Below the pieces are notes generated by a model, which saw nothing but the letters and a program-made list of their open reading frames with translations, had not been told where the DNA came from and made no database searches. 64,000 nucleotides of DNA from Flagellimonas meridianipacifica (GTDB lineage: Bacteria; Bacteroidota; Bacteroidia; Flavobacteriales; Flavobacteriaceae). This document shows, in pieces, positions 35,112-44,441 of this stretch. The stretch is taken from assembly GCF_003001695.1 (NCBI RefSeq), contig NZ_PVYX01000001.1, positions 124,001-188,000 of the forward strand, in the 5' to 3' direction. Both the position numbers and the translations under genes were made by a program. Positions within the stretch are counted from its first letter, which is position 1. Every line of letters begins with the position of its first letter.

Positions 35112-35750
35112 ATGAAAAAGCAAGTGAAAAGTTTTGTGTCTTTAGTTATGGTCCTTTGTGCCGTGTTCTTGTCAAACGCACAGGAAAAATCAAGTGAGTT
35201 TGAGGTGTTGGGCAATTGTAATGGTTGCAAAAAACGTATCGAGAAGGCGGCCAATTCCTTGGAAGGGGTGGCAAGTGCAACATGGAACAAGGATACGAAA
35301 ATTTTACAGGTGGCCTATGATTCCAATAAAACCTCGTTGGAAGAGGTTTCCAAGGCCATCAATGAAGTGGGACACGATACCAAGTTCGGCAGGGCGAGCG
35401 ACGGTGCCTATGACGCGCTGCCAGGTTGTTGCCAGTACGACCGCAAATCGGATAGTAGTTCGGTTTCCACCGAAACTGCGGTAGCTTCCTTTGATTTTCA
35501 GGTATTGGGCAATTGTGGCATGTGCAAAAAAAGAATCGAGAAAGCGGCTAGAGCGGTCCCTGGGGTTACCAGTGCAGAATGGAACAAAGAAACCAAAATG
35601 GTAAATATCGATGTTTCTGACAAGGCCGTTTCCAAGGACAAGGTTTCCGAGGCCATTGCGGCGATAGGCCATGATACCGAGTTCCACAGGGCAGAGGTGT
35701 CTACTTATGATGATTTGCCGGGTTGCTGCCAGTACGATAGAATGCAATAA
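35112..35750 (+). CDS. periplasmic tandem HMA metal-binding protein
   Basis: 212 residues: signal peptide to about 24 (FLSNAQ), then two HMA-like domains. The first has LGNCNGCKKRIEKAA (Cys36, Cys39) and the second LGNCGMCKKRIEKAA (Cys135, Cys138). Each ends in LPGCCQYDR (about 103-111 and 203-211), giving a second vicinal Cys pair per repeat. Likely a periplasmic Cu(I) carrier. Placed directly after a SusCD pair, it could receive metal from the receptor; that link is inference. Confidence 0.85.
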   Translation: MKKQVKSFVSLVMVLCAVFLSNAQEKSSEFEVLGNCNGCKKRIEKAANSLEGVASATWNKDTKILQVAYDSNKTSLEEVSKAINEVGHDTKFGRASDGAYDALPGCCQYDRKSDSSSVSTETAVASFDFQVLGNCGMCKKRIEKAARAVPGVTSAEWNKETKMVNIDVSDKAVSKDKVSEAIAAIGHDTEFHRAEVSTYDDLPGCCQYDRMQ

Positions 35751-35910
35751 ATCCTTGGTATAGGGCTGTCCTCTTAGTTGAACATCCAAATTGGCGATTA
35801 AAGCATAGAGGCAGGAAGTTTTGCTACAGATTTTGATTGTTTGAGTTAGTTACCTAGTCAATCTTGGAGTTCAATTAAGCAAGGGCGGCCTTTTATTTTT
35901 TCAAAGAGAA

Positions 35911-37392
35911 ATGATAGCACAGGAAAAAGAAACCTTGGAATCTTATTTTTGGGATTTCAGAAAGGATACCATCGGCATTGATACAGAGATAAAGACACCC
36001 TTCGGCACAAAACCTTTGGTATACGCCGACTGGATCGCCAGCGGCAGATTGTATGGTCCGATTGAGGAAATTATGCGTGAAAGAATCGGCCCCATGGTCG
36101 GGAATACCCATTCAGAGACCAGCTACACGGGTAAGTTGATGACGGGCCTCTATGAGACGGCCAAACGCCAGATCAAGAAACACGTAAACGCTTCGCAAGA
36201 GGACGTCATTATCACTAGCGATACGGGCATGACAGGAGTGTTATGTAAATTTCAGCGTATTTTGGGACTTAAGGTTCCTGAAAAACTAAAAAAATCCTTT
36301 ACCATCCCGAAAAACGAACGTCCAGTTGTTTTTCTTACCCACATGGAGCATCATTCCAACCAAACTACTTGGTTGGAAACAATTGCAGATGTGGTTGTAA
36401 TGCAACCTACCAAGGATTTGTTTGTAGATGCAAAAGCCCTGAAAGAAGAGTTGGAAAAGCATAAGGATAAAAAGCTAAAAATAGGCTCTTTTACGGCCTG
36501 TTCGAACGTTACCGGAGTGAGTGCACCCTACCATGAACTGGCCGAGGTCATGCATGCCCACGGAGGTTTTTGTTTTGTGGATTTTGCAGCTTCCGCACCC
36601 TATGTCCATATTGATATGCATCCCAAAAAAAAGACACAAAGATTGGATGCCGTCTTCTTTTCACCCCATAAATTCCTGGGAGGTCCCGGAAGTTCGGGAG
36701 TATTGGTGTTCAATAAGGCGCTATACCAAAACCGCATTCCGGATAATCCCGGTGGCGGTACGGTCACTTGGACGGACCCCTGGGGCGGCCACAGCTTCTT
36801 TGAAAGTGTAGAAGCTCGCGAGGATGGTGGCACCCCCGGTTTTTTACAGACCATGAGAACGGCCTTGGCGATACAGCTAAAGGAGAAGATGGGTGTTGAA
36901 AAAATTCAACAGCGTGAAAACGAATTGGTACGCAAATGTTATGAAGAATTGCCCAAAATCAAAGGGCTGCACGTATTGGCAAAAGATGTGCGCTATCGGC
37001 TCGGAGTTTTCTCCTTTTACATGGAACATCTTCACTACAATTTGGTGGTAAAACTGTTGAACGACCATTTTGGCATTCAGGTAAGGGGCGGCTGCTCATG
37101 TGCTGGTACCTACGGGCATCTTCTTTTGGAAGTTTCCAAAGAACAATCCCAGAAAATTACGAGCCGAATAGACCAAGGCGACCTTACCGAAAAACCGGGA
37201 TGGGTACGCCTCTCGCTTCACCCCACGATGACCAATGAAGAATTGGACTATATCCTGTCAGCCATAAAAGAGGTATCGGAAAAGGGAACGGAAATGGGCA
37301 GCGAATATGAATATAATAAACACACCAATGCCTTTCTCCACAAATCCGAAAAACAAATAAAAGAAGATTTGGCCCATTGGTTCGATATATAA
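35911..37392 (+). CDS. class V aminotransferase-fold PLP enzyme (cysteine desulfurase-like)
   Basis: 493 residues with PLP-binding Lys254 in SPHKFLGGPGSSGVLVF, Asp224 in FVDFAASAPY that would contact the pyridine nitrogen, and HMEHHSN near 145. The C-terminal RGGCSCAGTYGH resembles the substrate-loop Cys region of NifS/SufS-type enzymes. There is no signal peptide, so it is cytoplasmic. It begins the plus-strand catabolic run, 160 bases after the HMA gene. Precise reaction (desulfurase, kynureninase-like or racemase-like) is not resolved. Confidence 0.82.
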   Translation: MIAQEKETLESYFWDFRKDTIGIDTEIKTPFGTKPLVYADWIASGRLYGPIEEIMRERIGPMVGNTHSETSYTGKLMTGLYETAKRQIKKHVNASQEDVIITSDTGMTGVLCKFQRILGLKVPEKLKKSFTIPKNERPVVFLTHMEHHSNQTTWLETIADVVVMQPTKDLFVDAKALKEELEKHKDKKLKIGSFTACSNVTGVSAPYHELAEVMHAHGGFCFVDFAASAPYVHIDMHPKKKTQRLDAVFFSPHKFLGGPGSSGVLVFNKALYQNRIPDNPGGGTVTWTDPWGGHSFFESVEAREDGGTPGFLQTMRTALAIQLKEKMGVEKIQQRENELVRKCYEELPKIKGLHVLAKDVRYRLGVFSFYMEHLHYNLVVKLLNDHFGIQVRGGCSCAGTYGHLLLEVSKEQSQKITSRIDQGDLTEKPGWVRLSLHPTMTNEELDYILSAIKEVSEKGTEMGSEYEYNKHTNAFLHKSEKQIKEDLAHWFDI

Positions 37393-37418
37393 GACTAACC
37401 TGAAATCACATTAGCCGC

Positions 37419-40400
37419 ATGATTACTTTGAAAAAATTAAACTTCACGATAAACTGTTTATTTCTTTTAACCTTTTTGGCCGTCCATGGCCAACAGACTT
37501 TTCCCAAAAACGATATTTCCGATGAACGGCCGAAAGCTTTTGCATTTACCCATGCCACAATCGTAATTGATCCGGCAACCACGTTGGAGGATGCCACGTT
37601 GATAATAAAGGGCGGGGAAATCGAGGCTGTCGGAACCCAAATCAGAGTACCTGATGGTTACGCTGAAATACGAGCGGAAGGACACTTCATTTATCCCTCC
37701 TTTATAGATATGTTCAGCAATTACGGACAACCGGAAGTTGTCATTCCGAGAAGGGGCAATCCATATGTTAAAAGGGAACAAATCCAATCGGATACCAAAG
37801 GGGGGTACAATGCTAATGAGGCCATAAAATCAGAATATAACGGTGCCCACAATTTTGAGGTGGACAAGAAAATGGCCAAAAAATTAAGGTCGCAAGGGTT
37901 CGGAACCGTGGCGACCTTCAGACCCGATGGTATTGCCCGCGGCACAGCGGCACTCGTTGTTCTAGGGGAGGGTCATGAGAACAATATGCTCTTACAACCT
38001 AAGGTAGCCGCCCATTACTCTTTTAACAAAGGGAGCTCTACCCAAGATTATCCTGTGTCTCCCATGGGTGCTATCGCCCTGTTACGACAAACATTTTACG
38101 ATGCCCAATGGTATGCCTCCCAAGAATGGAAACCTTTTACAGATCTATCCTTACAGGCCATCATCGACAATCGTAACCTACCCCAAATAATCGATACGGA
38201 AGGTTGGTTAACCGCACTTAGGGCAAACAAGGTAGCCAAGGAATTTAAGCTAGATTTTATTATTATGGGTGGGGGCGACGAATACCAGCGCATCGAAGAG
38301 ATAAAGAGTATGAACGCTCCCTTGGTCATCCCCTTGAACTTTCCAAAGCCATTTGATGTCTCTGATCCCTATCTATTGCCAAAAATATCCCTGACCGACC
38401 TGAAGCATTGGGAACTGGCCCCTTTCAATCCCCTACTTTTGGCGGAAAACAATGTTCAATTTGCCATCACATCCCACCCTATCAACCAAGCTACCGATTT
38501 TTTACGGAATTTAAGAAAATCGGTCCTCCATGGCCTTAGCCAAGAAAAAGCACTGGCCGCCTTGACCACAATACCTGCCAACCTCTTAAAAGTATCCAAT
38601 AGAATCGGTACGTTGGAAAAGGGTAAACTCGCCAATTTTATCGTCTTGGATGGAAATTTGTTCGATGATGGCACCATGTTGCTTGAGAACTACATTAAAG
38701 GTGAGGGTCATGCTGTGGTTCAACCGCCCAATAAAGCTGTTCTGGGCGAGTACCAATTGGAAGCAAGGGGTTTGTCGGCCACTCTTAAAATCCAACCAAA
38801 AAACAAGGGTTATTTGGCACAATTGGAGGCCCCTAAAGGTACTGTTCAAAATATAACCTTTTCAATTGATGGCGAGATGCTGGGACTTGCATTTGAGATT
38901 GATAAAAAAAAATACAATTTGGGCGGGTGGGTTTCTACATCCGGAAACCAAACCGTTTTGAAGGGCAACGGAACCGTAGATCTTCATAGAAATATTTCAT
39001 GGAAAGCCATCAAAAAAAGTGATGATACAAACAACGGTACGAAAAAAGAAGTTTCAAAAATAGCCGTCCAGAAGGGAAAAGTCATTTATCCCTTTATGGC
39101 TTTTGGATCTGAGGAAAAAATAAGGCCCAAAACCATCCTAATCAAGAATACAACGGTCTGGACCAATGAAAAAGAAGGCATTCTCAAAAATTCAGATGTT
39201 CTTCTGGAAAACGGTAAGATTGCCAAAATCGGGAACGACCTGACCGTAAAAAACGCCACAATAATCGATGGTACGGGCAAACACTTGACCCCTGGCATTA
39301 TTGATGAGCATTCACATATCGCCATTAGTTCGGTCAATGAAATTGCGGCTAATTCGGGTATGGTCAGAATGCAGGACGTTTTGGATTCCGAGGATGCAAG
39401 TATCTACAGGGCATTGGCAGGGGGTGTAGTGGCCGCACACCTCTTGCACGGTTCTTCCGACCCCATAGGAGGTCAGTCGGCATTGATCAAGCTTAAATGG
39501 GGAGAGAGCCCTGAAAATCTAAAAATCCAGAATGCCGCGCCTTTCATAAAATTTGCTTTGGGGGAAAACCCCAAACGATCCAAAAGTGCACCATCCGTTC
39601 GCTTTCCCAGAAGTCTTATGGGACTGGAGCAGTTTTATTCAAATGCGTTTTCCGAGGCCTTGGATTACAAAAAGGATTGGGCCATTTATGATCAACTTGA
39701 TAGAAAACAAAAACAGAATACCGCAAAACCGAGAAAAGATATCTTAAAGGAGGCCATGCTAGAGGTCGTGGAGGGCAACAGACATATTTCATGCCATTCC
39801 TATCAACAAAAGGAGATGTTGATGTTAATGGACGTTGCCGAACGGTATGGATTTACCGTGAACACCTTTACCCATGCCTTAGAGGGTTATCGCATAGCGG
39901 ATAAGATGAAGCTTCATGGCGTCGGCGGAAGTACTTTTTCCGATAAATGGAACTTCAAATGGGAAACCCGGAACGCCATTCCCTATAATGCCACCATCAT
40001 GAACAAAGAGGGTGTTGTTACGGCCATAAACTCCGATAGCCGTGAAACCATACGGCACCTAAACCATGAGGCCGCCAAAGCGATCAAATATGGAGGGTCA
40101 AGTGCCGAAGATGCCTTGAAAATGATTACCCTTAACCCAGCGAAGCTATTGCACTTGGACGATACCATGGGTAGTATTAAAACGGGAAAATCGGCTGATG
40201 TTGTACTTTGGTCCGCCTCCCCCATGTCAATCTATTCGAAACCTGAAAAGACCATTATCGAGGGAGCCGTTTACTTTGACATCGAAACGGACAAACGCTT
40301 AAAAAAGCAGAACCAAAAAGAACGTACCCGTATCATCCAACTCATGCGTTCTAAAGGTTCAGCAGGAACTAAGTCTTTGAAAATTTCCAATACCAAGCCT

Positions 40401-40442
40401 GAGTTTCATTGTGAATATATCGAACAGGCACAAGCCGAATAA
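37419..40442 (+). CDS. secreted double amidohydrolase, first domain degenerate
   Basis: 1007 residues with signal peptide (ending near VHGQQ). Two amidohydrolase-type halves. In the first (about 45-440) the expected metal HxH after the first strand is replaced (FIYPSFIDMFSNYG) and the later Asp is also lost. In the second (about 560-965) the site is whole: GIIDEHSHIA, FIKFALGE with a candidate carboxylated Lys, ISCHSYQ, FTHALEGY and INSDSRE. So one half is probably catalytic and the other structural or binding. The likely reaction is hydrolysis of an amide or cyclic amide in the periplasm. Confidence 0.85.
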   Translation: MITLKKLNFTINCLFLLTFLAVHGQQTFPKNDISDERPKAFAFTHATIVIDPATTLEDATLIIKGGEIEAVGTQIRVPDGYAEIRAEGHFIYPSFIDMFSNYGQPEVVIPRRGNPYVKREQIQSDTKGGYNANEAIKSEYNGAHNFEVDKKMAKKLRSQGFGTVATFRPDGIARGTAALVVLGEGHENNMLLQPKVAAHYSFNKGSSTQDYPVSPMGAIALLRQTFYDAQWYASQEWKPFTDLSLQAIIDNRNLPQIIDTEGWLTALRANKVAKEFKLDFIIMGGGDEYQRIEEIKSMNAPLVIPLNFPKPFDVSDPYLLPKISLTDLKHWELAPFNPLLLAENNVQFAITSHPINQATDFLRNLRKSVLHGLSQEKALAALTTIPANLLKVSNRIGTLEKGKLANFIVLDGNLFDDGTMLLENYIKGEGHAVVQPPNKAVLGEYQLEARGLSATLKIQPKNKGYLAQLEAPKGTVQNITFSIDGEMLGLAFEIDKKKYNLGGWVSTSGNQTVLKGNGTVDLHRNISWKAIKKSDDTNNGTKKEVSKIAVQKGKVIYPFMAFGSEEKIRPKTILIKNTTVWTNEKEGILKNSDVLLENGKIAKIGNDLTVKNATIIDGTGKHLTPGIIDEHSHIAISSVNEIAANSGMVRMQDVLDSEDASIYRALAGGVVAAHLLHGSSDPIGGQSALIKLKWGESPENLKIQNAAPFIKFALGENPKRSKSAPSVRFPRSLMGLEQFYSNAFSEALDYKKDWAIYDQLDRKQKQNTAKPRKDILKEAMLEVVEGNRHISCHSYQQKEMLMLMDVAERYGFTVNTFTHALEGYRIADKMKLHGVGGSTFSDKWNFKWETRNAIPYNATIMNKEGVVTAINSDSRETIRHLNHEAAKAIKYGGSSAEDALKMITLNPAKLLHLDDTMGSIKTGKSADVVLWSASPMSIYSKPEKTIIEGAVYFDIETDKRLKKQNQKERTRIIQLMRSKGSAGTKSLKISNTKPEFHCEYIEQAQAE

Positions 40443-40458
40443 ATTTAATTATACCTAG

Positions 40459-41781
40459 ATGATGAAAAAGAGCATATCCATACTTCTCCCATTCACGATT
40501 TTATTTTTCCATTGTTCCAATGAACTTGTCGGGCAATTAATGCCAAAACCTGCCCAAACCCAAACCGAACCTATACTGCTAGTGGGCGCTACTGTACATA
40601 CCGGAACGGGAGAAATTATTGCCAATGGGGCCGTAGGTTTTAAAAAAGGAAAAATCACCTATGTAGGTTCTCTAGAGGGAATAGGGGAACAAAAAGCCGA
40701 TTATAAGACTAAAGATGTGAGCGGTCAACATATATACCCAGGGTTCATACTGTTGAATTCGTTGATCGGTATCGAAGAGATCGGCGGCGTGCCCCATTCC
40801 AATGATAAATTGGAGGAAGGGGATATCAACCCCAGCCTTAAAACGGTTTTTGCCTTTGACACTGGGTCGGAACACATCCCTACCTTACGTTTCAACGGTA
40901 TTCTACATGTAGAGTCCATCCGATCTGGAGGATTGATTTCAGGAACTTCCGCTGTAATGGAAATGGACGGATGGAGCTGGCAGGAAGCTATATTAAAAGA
41001 AGAGGCTGCCCTACACCTGCATTGGCCCTCTTCAATATCAACTTCCTACGATAAGAGTACCAATACCAGAAATATCAAGAAAAATAGTTCCTACGATGAA
41101 AAAGTAATGCAACTTGAAAATTTGTTTTCCGCAGCCCATTCCTACAAGTCCATTGATGGAAAAAGGACCAATCTGAAGCTGGAGGCCCTACAAGGTCTTT
41201 TTGAGGGCAAGAAAGTATTGGCAGTGCATGCCGAGGAACCCAAAGAAATTATAGAGGGCATTACGTTTGCTAAATCACATCAGGTCAAGAATATTGTTTT
41301 GGTCGCCACTTACCCCGTGCTTTCGGTAAAGGAATTTATCAAGGAAAACAAAATACCCGTCGTACTGCCTCCCACCTACGATTATCCCGACCATGACGGT
41401 ATGGATTATGATGCCTACTATTCCTTGCCCCATTTGCTCTCTCAAGAAGGAATTACCGTGGCACTGAACCACTATGGAATGCTTTCAACCTCCCGAAACC
41501 TACCCTTTTATGCGGGAATGGCGGTAGCCTTTGGGATGGAAAAGGAAGAGGCCCTTAAATTGATCACCCTGAACCCTGCAAAGATATTGGGTGTTGATGA
41601 CCGCATCGGATCGATAGCCGTTGGCAAGGATGCGAGTATCTTTGTTTCACGTGGGGATGCGCTGGACGTTCAAACTAACGCGCTTTCCATGGCATTTATC
41701 CGTGGCAAGGAGATTGTGCTTGATGGAGCTCATCAAGAAAGCTATAAACGGTATTCTGCGAAGTATGGGCATGGTGAATAG
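40459..41781 (+). CDS. secreted amidohydrolase-like protein lacking the HxH metal motif
   Basis: 440 residues with a signal/lipobox-like start (LPFTILFFHC). The fold markers are present (LVGATVHTGTGEII, LKLITLNPAKILGVDDRIGSIAVGKDA) but the HxH position reads YPGFILLNSLIG and the terminal Asp position reads ALNHYGM. It resembles the degenerate half of the preceding protein and is probably its non-catalytic partner. It starts 16 bases after that gene and overlaps the symporter gene. Confidence 0.8.
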   Translation: MMKKSISILLPFTILFFHCSNELVGQLMPKPAQTQTEPILLVGATVHTGTGEIIANGAVGFKKGKITYVGSLEGIGEQKADYKTKDVSGQHIYPGFILLNSLIGIEEIGGVPHSNDKLEEGDINPSLKTVFAFDTGSEHIPTLRFNGILHVESIRSGGLISGTSAVMEMDGWSWQEAILKEEAALHLHWPSSISTSYDKSTNTRNIKKNSSYDEKVMQLENLFSAAHSYKSIDGKRTNLKLEALQGLFEGKKVLAVHAEEPKEIIEGITFAKSHQVKNIVLVATYPVLSVKEFIKENKIPVVLPPTYDYPDHDGMDYDAYYSLPHLLSQEGITVALNHYGMLSTSRNLPFYAGMAVAFGMEKEEALKLITLNPAKILGVDDRIGSIAVGKDASIFVSRGDALDVQTNALSMAFIRGKEIVLDGAHQESYKRYSAKYGHGE

Positions 41782-43156
41782 TGTTCTGAAAAGCGTTGAG
41801 AACACCATTATTGACCTTAGCAATTGGATTTGGGACCTGCCATTATTATTGTTGCTCATGGGGGGTGGGATATTCTTTCTATTCTATTCCAGATTGTTGC
41901 CTTTCAAACACTTTTGGCATGCAATAGCCGTCGTTCGTGGAAAATATGACAGCACTTCGGGTGTTGGTCAGATCAGTGCCTTCAAGGCACTATCCACGGC
42001 CTTGTCATCTACTTTGGGGATGGGAAACATTGCCGGTGTAGCACTGGCAATAAGCATGGGAGGCCCTGGTGCACTTTTTTGGATGTGGGTGAGCGCAATA
42101 GTCGGTATGGCCACTAAATACTACACCTGCTCTTTGTCCATAATGTATCGGGGGACAGATGATTCCGGAATTGTACAGGGAGGGCCGATGTACGTAATTA
42201 CAGAGGGATTGGGGAAAAGATGGAAGCCCCTTGCCATATTTTTTTCAATAGCGGGCATTTTTGGTTCGCTGCCCATTTTTACAGCGAACCAGCTTACCCA
42301 GGTTTTGAACGATGTATTAGTGCCGGTTTTTGACCTTACAAGCTCGGTCGGATCCTCTTTGCTGATAGGGGTAGTGATTAGCATTCTGGTATCCATCGTT
42401 ATTTTTGGCGGTATTCAAAGAATTGCAAACTATGCCAGCAAATTGGTTCCTTTAATGGTCGTATTGTATTTTCTCTCGGTATCTTATATCCTATTTGTCA
42501 ACCATACTCAGATCCTACCGGTTTTTCAACAGGTATTTTCAGATGCCATGACCGGTAATGCGGTTCTTGGTGGTAGCTTGGGTTCCATAATTATTGTGGG
42601 GGTACGTAGGGCGGCCTTTTCAAACGAAGCCGGTATTGGTACCGCCCCAATGGCCCATGGGGCCTCAAAAAATGTGGAGCCCGTAAAAGAGGGGTTGGTA
42701 GCCATGCTCGGGCCCTTTATAGATACTCTTGTGGTATGTACCTTGACCGCGATTGCCATATTGGTCACCGATAGCTGGAAAGACCCGAATATTGGCGGCG
42801 TGACGGTCACCTTATCTGCTTTTGTCAAGACCATGCCCCAATTCGGAGCGGTACTCTTGGTGTTTATTGTATCCATTTTTGCCCTGACATCATTGTTTAC
42901 CTACTCCTATTATGGCGCTAAGTGTATCGCATTTGTTTTTGGTACCAGGTACAAAAAATTCTATAATTACATTTATGTGCTCAGTATCAGTTTGGGAGCG
43001 GTTTCCAGTATGGCAGGTGTCGTTGGTCTTTTCGACATCAGTTTTGCCTTGATGGCCATTCCAACCATGTTATCCGCCATTAGCCTATCAGCAAAAGTAA
43101 ATCAGGCAACACGGGAATATTTCAAGAAATTATCGATGAACACAAACGTTATTTAA
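41765..43156 (+). CDS. AGCS-family sodium:alanine/glycine symporter
   Basis: About 463 residues and some ten membrane helices. Family signatures: STLGMGNIAGVALAISMGGPGALFWMW and the SNEAGIGTAPMAHGASK segment. ATG 41765 (MGMVNSVLKSVENT) overlaps the amidohydrolase by 17 bases; 41723 and 41771 are alternatives. Imports small neutral amino acids with sodium across the inner membrane, consistent with neighbours that release amino acids. Confidence 0.9.
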   Translation: MGMVNSVLKSVENTIIDLSNWIWDLPLLLLLMGGGIFFLFYSRLLPFKHFWHAIAVVRGKYDSTSGVGQISAFKALSTALSSTLGMGNIAGVALAISMGGPGALFWMWVSAIVGMATKYYTCSLSIMYRGTDDSGIVQGGPMYVITEGLGKRWKPLAIFFSIAGIFGSLPIFTANQLTQVLNDVLVPVFDLTSSVGSSLLIGVVISILVSIVIFGGIQRIANYASKLVPLMVVLYFLSVSYILFVNHTQILPVFQQVFSDAMTGNAVLGGSLGSIIIVGVRRAAFSNEAGIGTAPMAHGASKNVEPVKEGLVAMLGPFIDTLVVCTLTAIAILVTDSWKDPNIGGVTVTLSAFVKTMPQFGAVLLVFIVSIFALTSLFTYSYYGAKCIAFVFGTRYKKFYNYIYVLSISLGAVSSMAGVVGLFDISFALMAIPTMLSAISLSAKVNQATREYFKKLSMNTNVI

Positions 43157-43166
43157 GTCATTTGCT

Positions 43167-44435
43167 ATGAAAAAAAAAGTACTTTTTCTCTATCTACTGG
43201 GCTTGGCAGCAACTTATGCTCAAGAGCAGCGATTTCAGGGTCAACCCCCAATCGCAGCGGTCCCAACCAAAACCAGGGCGGTACAAAAGCAGTGGAAGGG
43301 CAATTTCAAATTCGCCCGCAACGGTATTACCTTTTCCAATGATTTTGTTGGGTCAAGGCTCAATGGTATTGTTCAAAATAACGACAGCACCTATACGGTA
43401 TTGATAACCCCTGAAAACACTCCGATTAACACCAGTCCGTGGTACGCCTTCAAGGTATGGGCAAACAACAGGACACAGGTCAATGTGGTGCTGACCTATC
43501 AAGAATCGGGGAAGCACCGATACTTTCCAAAGCTCAGCAAGGATGGGGTCAATTGGTCCCTCCTTGATTCCACGAGATACAAGGAATATGACAAAGGCGA
43601 AAGAGCGTTCGGCCCAGGTTCGCTTCCGGTCAAAGTAAATATGAAACTGGAAATAGGCACCGATACACTTTGGGTTTCGGGCCAGGAGCTCCACACTTCG
43701 CATCATGTTTCCCGTTGGGTGGAAGACCTATCGACCAAACCTTTTATCACAAAAAAGAAAATTGGAAAAAGTAGGGAAAATAGGGATTTGGGGCTGTTGG
43801 CGATTGGTGACGAAAATGCAAGAAACATGTTGATGGTCATTTCACGGCAACACCCGCCCGAGGTAACAGGTTATCTGGCCATGAAAACCTTTGTAGAAAC
43901 CATTGCATCGGATACAAAGCTAGCCAAAAATTTCAGAAAAAAGTTTACGACCTATGTAGTGCCATTGATGAACCCTGACGGGGTCGACAACGGACACTGG
44001 AGACACAATGCCGGCGGAGTCGATCTGAATCGGGACTGGGCGAATTTTAACCAACCGGAAACACGTTCGGTCAAGAACTTTATGGAAGGGAAAGTGAAAC
44101 AGACGAAAGGAAAGTTTTATTTTGGTATCGATTTTCATTCCACCTGGGACGATATCTATTATACTGTGGACTCCAAATTGGAAGGAAATATGCCAGGTTT
44201 GGTGACTGATTGGCTGTCAGAAGTTAAAGCTGAGCTCGAAGGGTACGACCCCAATATCAGGCCAAGTGACAAGATGCGGCCAACCAATGTATCACGGAAT
44301 TATTTTTTTGTGGAACATGGGGCCGAGGCCTTGGTCTTTGAAATTGGTGACAATACCCCAAGGGACTTTGTAAAGAAAAAGGCCCGTGTAAGTGCACAGA
44401 TTTTGATGCAATTGATGTTAAAACGTATAAAGTAA
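43167..44435 (+). CDS. M14-family zinc carboxypeptidase, secreted
   Basis: 422 residues: signal peptide 1-18 (LAATYAQ), an N-terminal beta domain (about 40-185) and an M14 catalytic domain. Zinc ligands His229 and Glu232 (RQHPPE) and His324 (DFHSTWDD), the substrate clamp NAGGVDLNRDW (Asn288-Arg289) and a C-terminal catalytic Glu in ALVFEIGDN. The N-terminal domain plus HPPE is the arrangement of cytosolic-carboxypeptidase-like M14 enzymes. It would trim C-terminal residues from peptides in the periplasm. It starts 10 bases after the symporter. Confidence 0.88.
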   Translation: MKKKVLFLYLLGLAATYAQEQRFQGQPPIAAVPTKTRAVQKQWKGNFKFARNGITFSNDFVGSRLNGIVQNNDSTYTVLITPENTPINTSPWYAFKVWANNRTQVNVVLTYQESGKHRYFPKLSKDGVNWSLLDSTRYKEYDKGERAFGPGSLPVKVNMKLEIGTDTLWVSGQELHTSHHVSRWVEDLSTKPFITKKKIGKSRENRDLGLLAIGDENARNMLMVISRQHPPEVTGYLAMKTFVETIASDTKLAKNFRKKFTTYVVPLMNPDGVDNGHWRHNAGGVDLNRDWANFNQPETRSVKNFMEGKVKQTKGKFYFGIDFHSTWDDIYYTVDSKLEGNMPGLVTDWLSEVKAELEGYDPNIRPSDKMRPTNVSRNYFFVEHGAEALVFEIGDNTPRDFVKKKARVSAQILMQLMLKRIK

Positions 44436-44441
44436 GACCTA

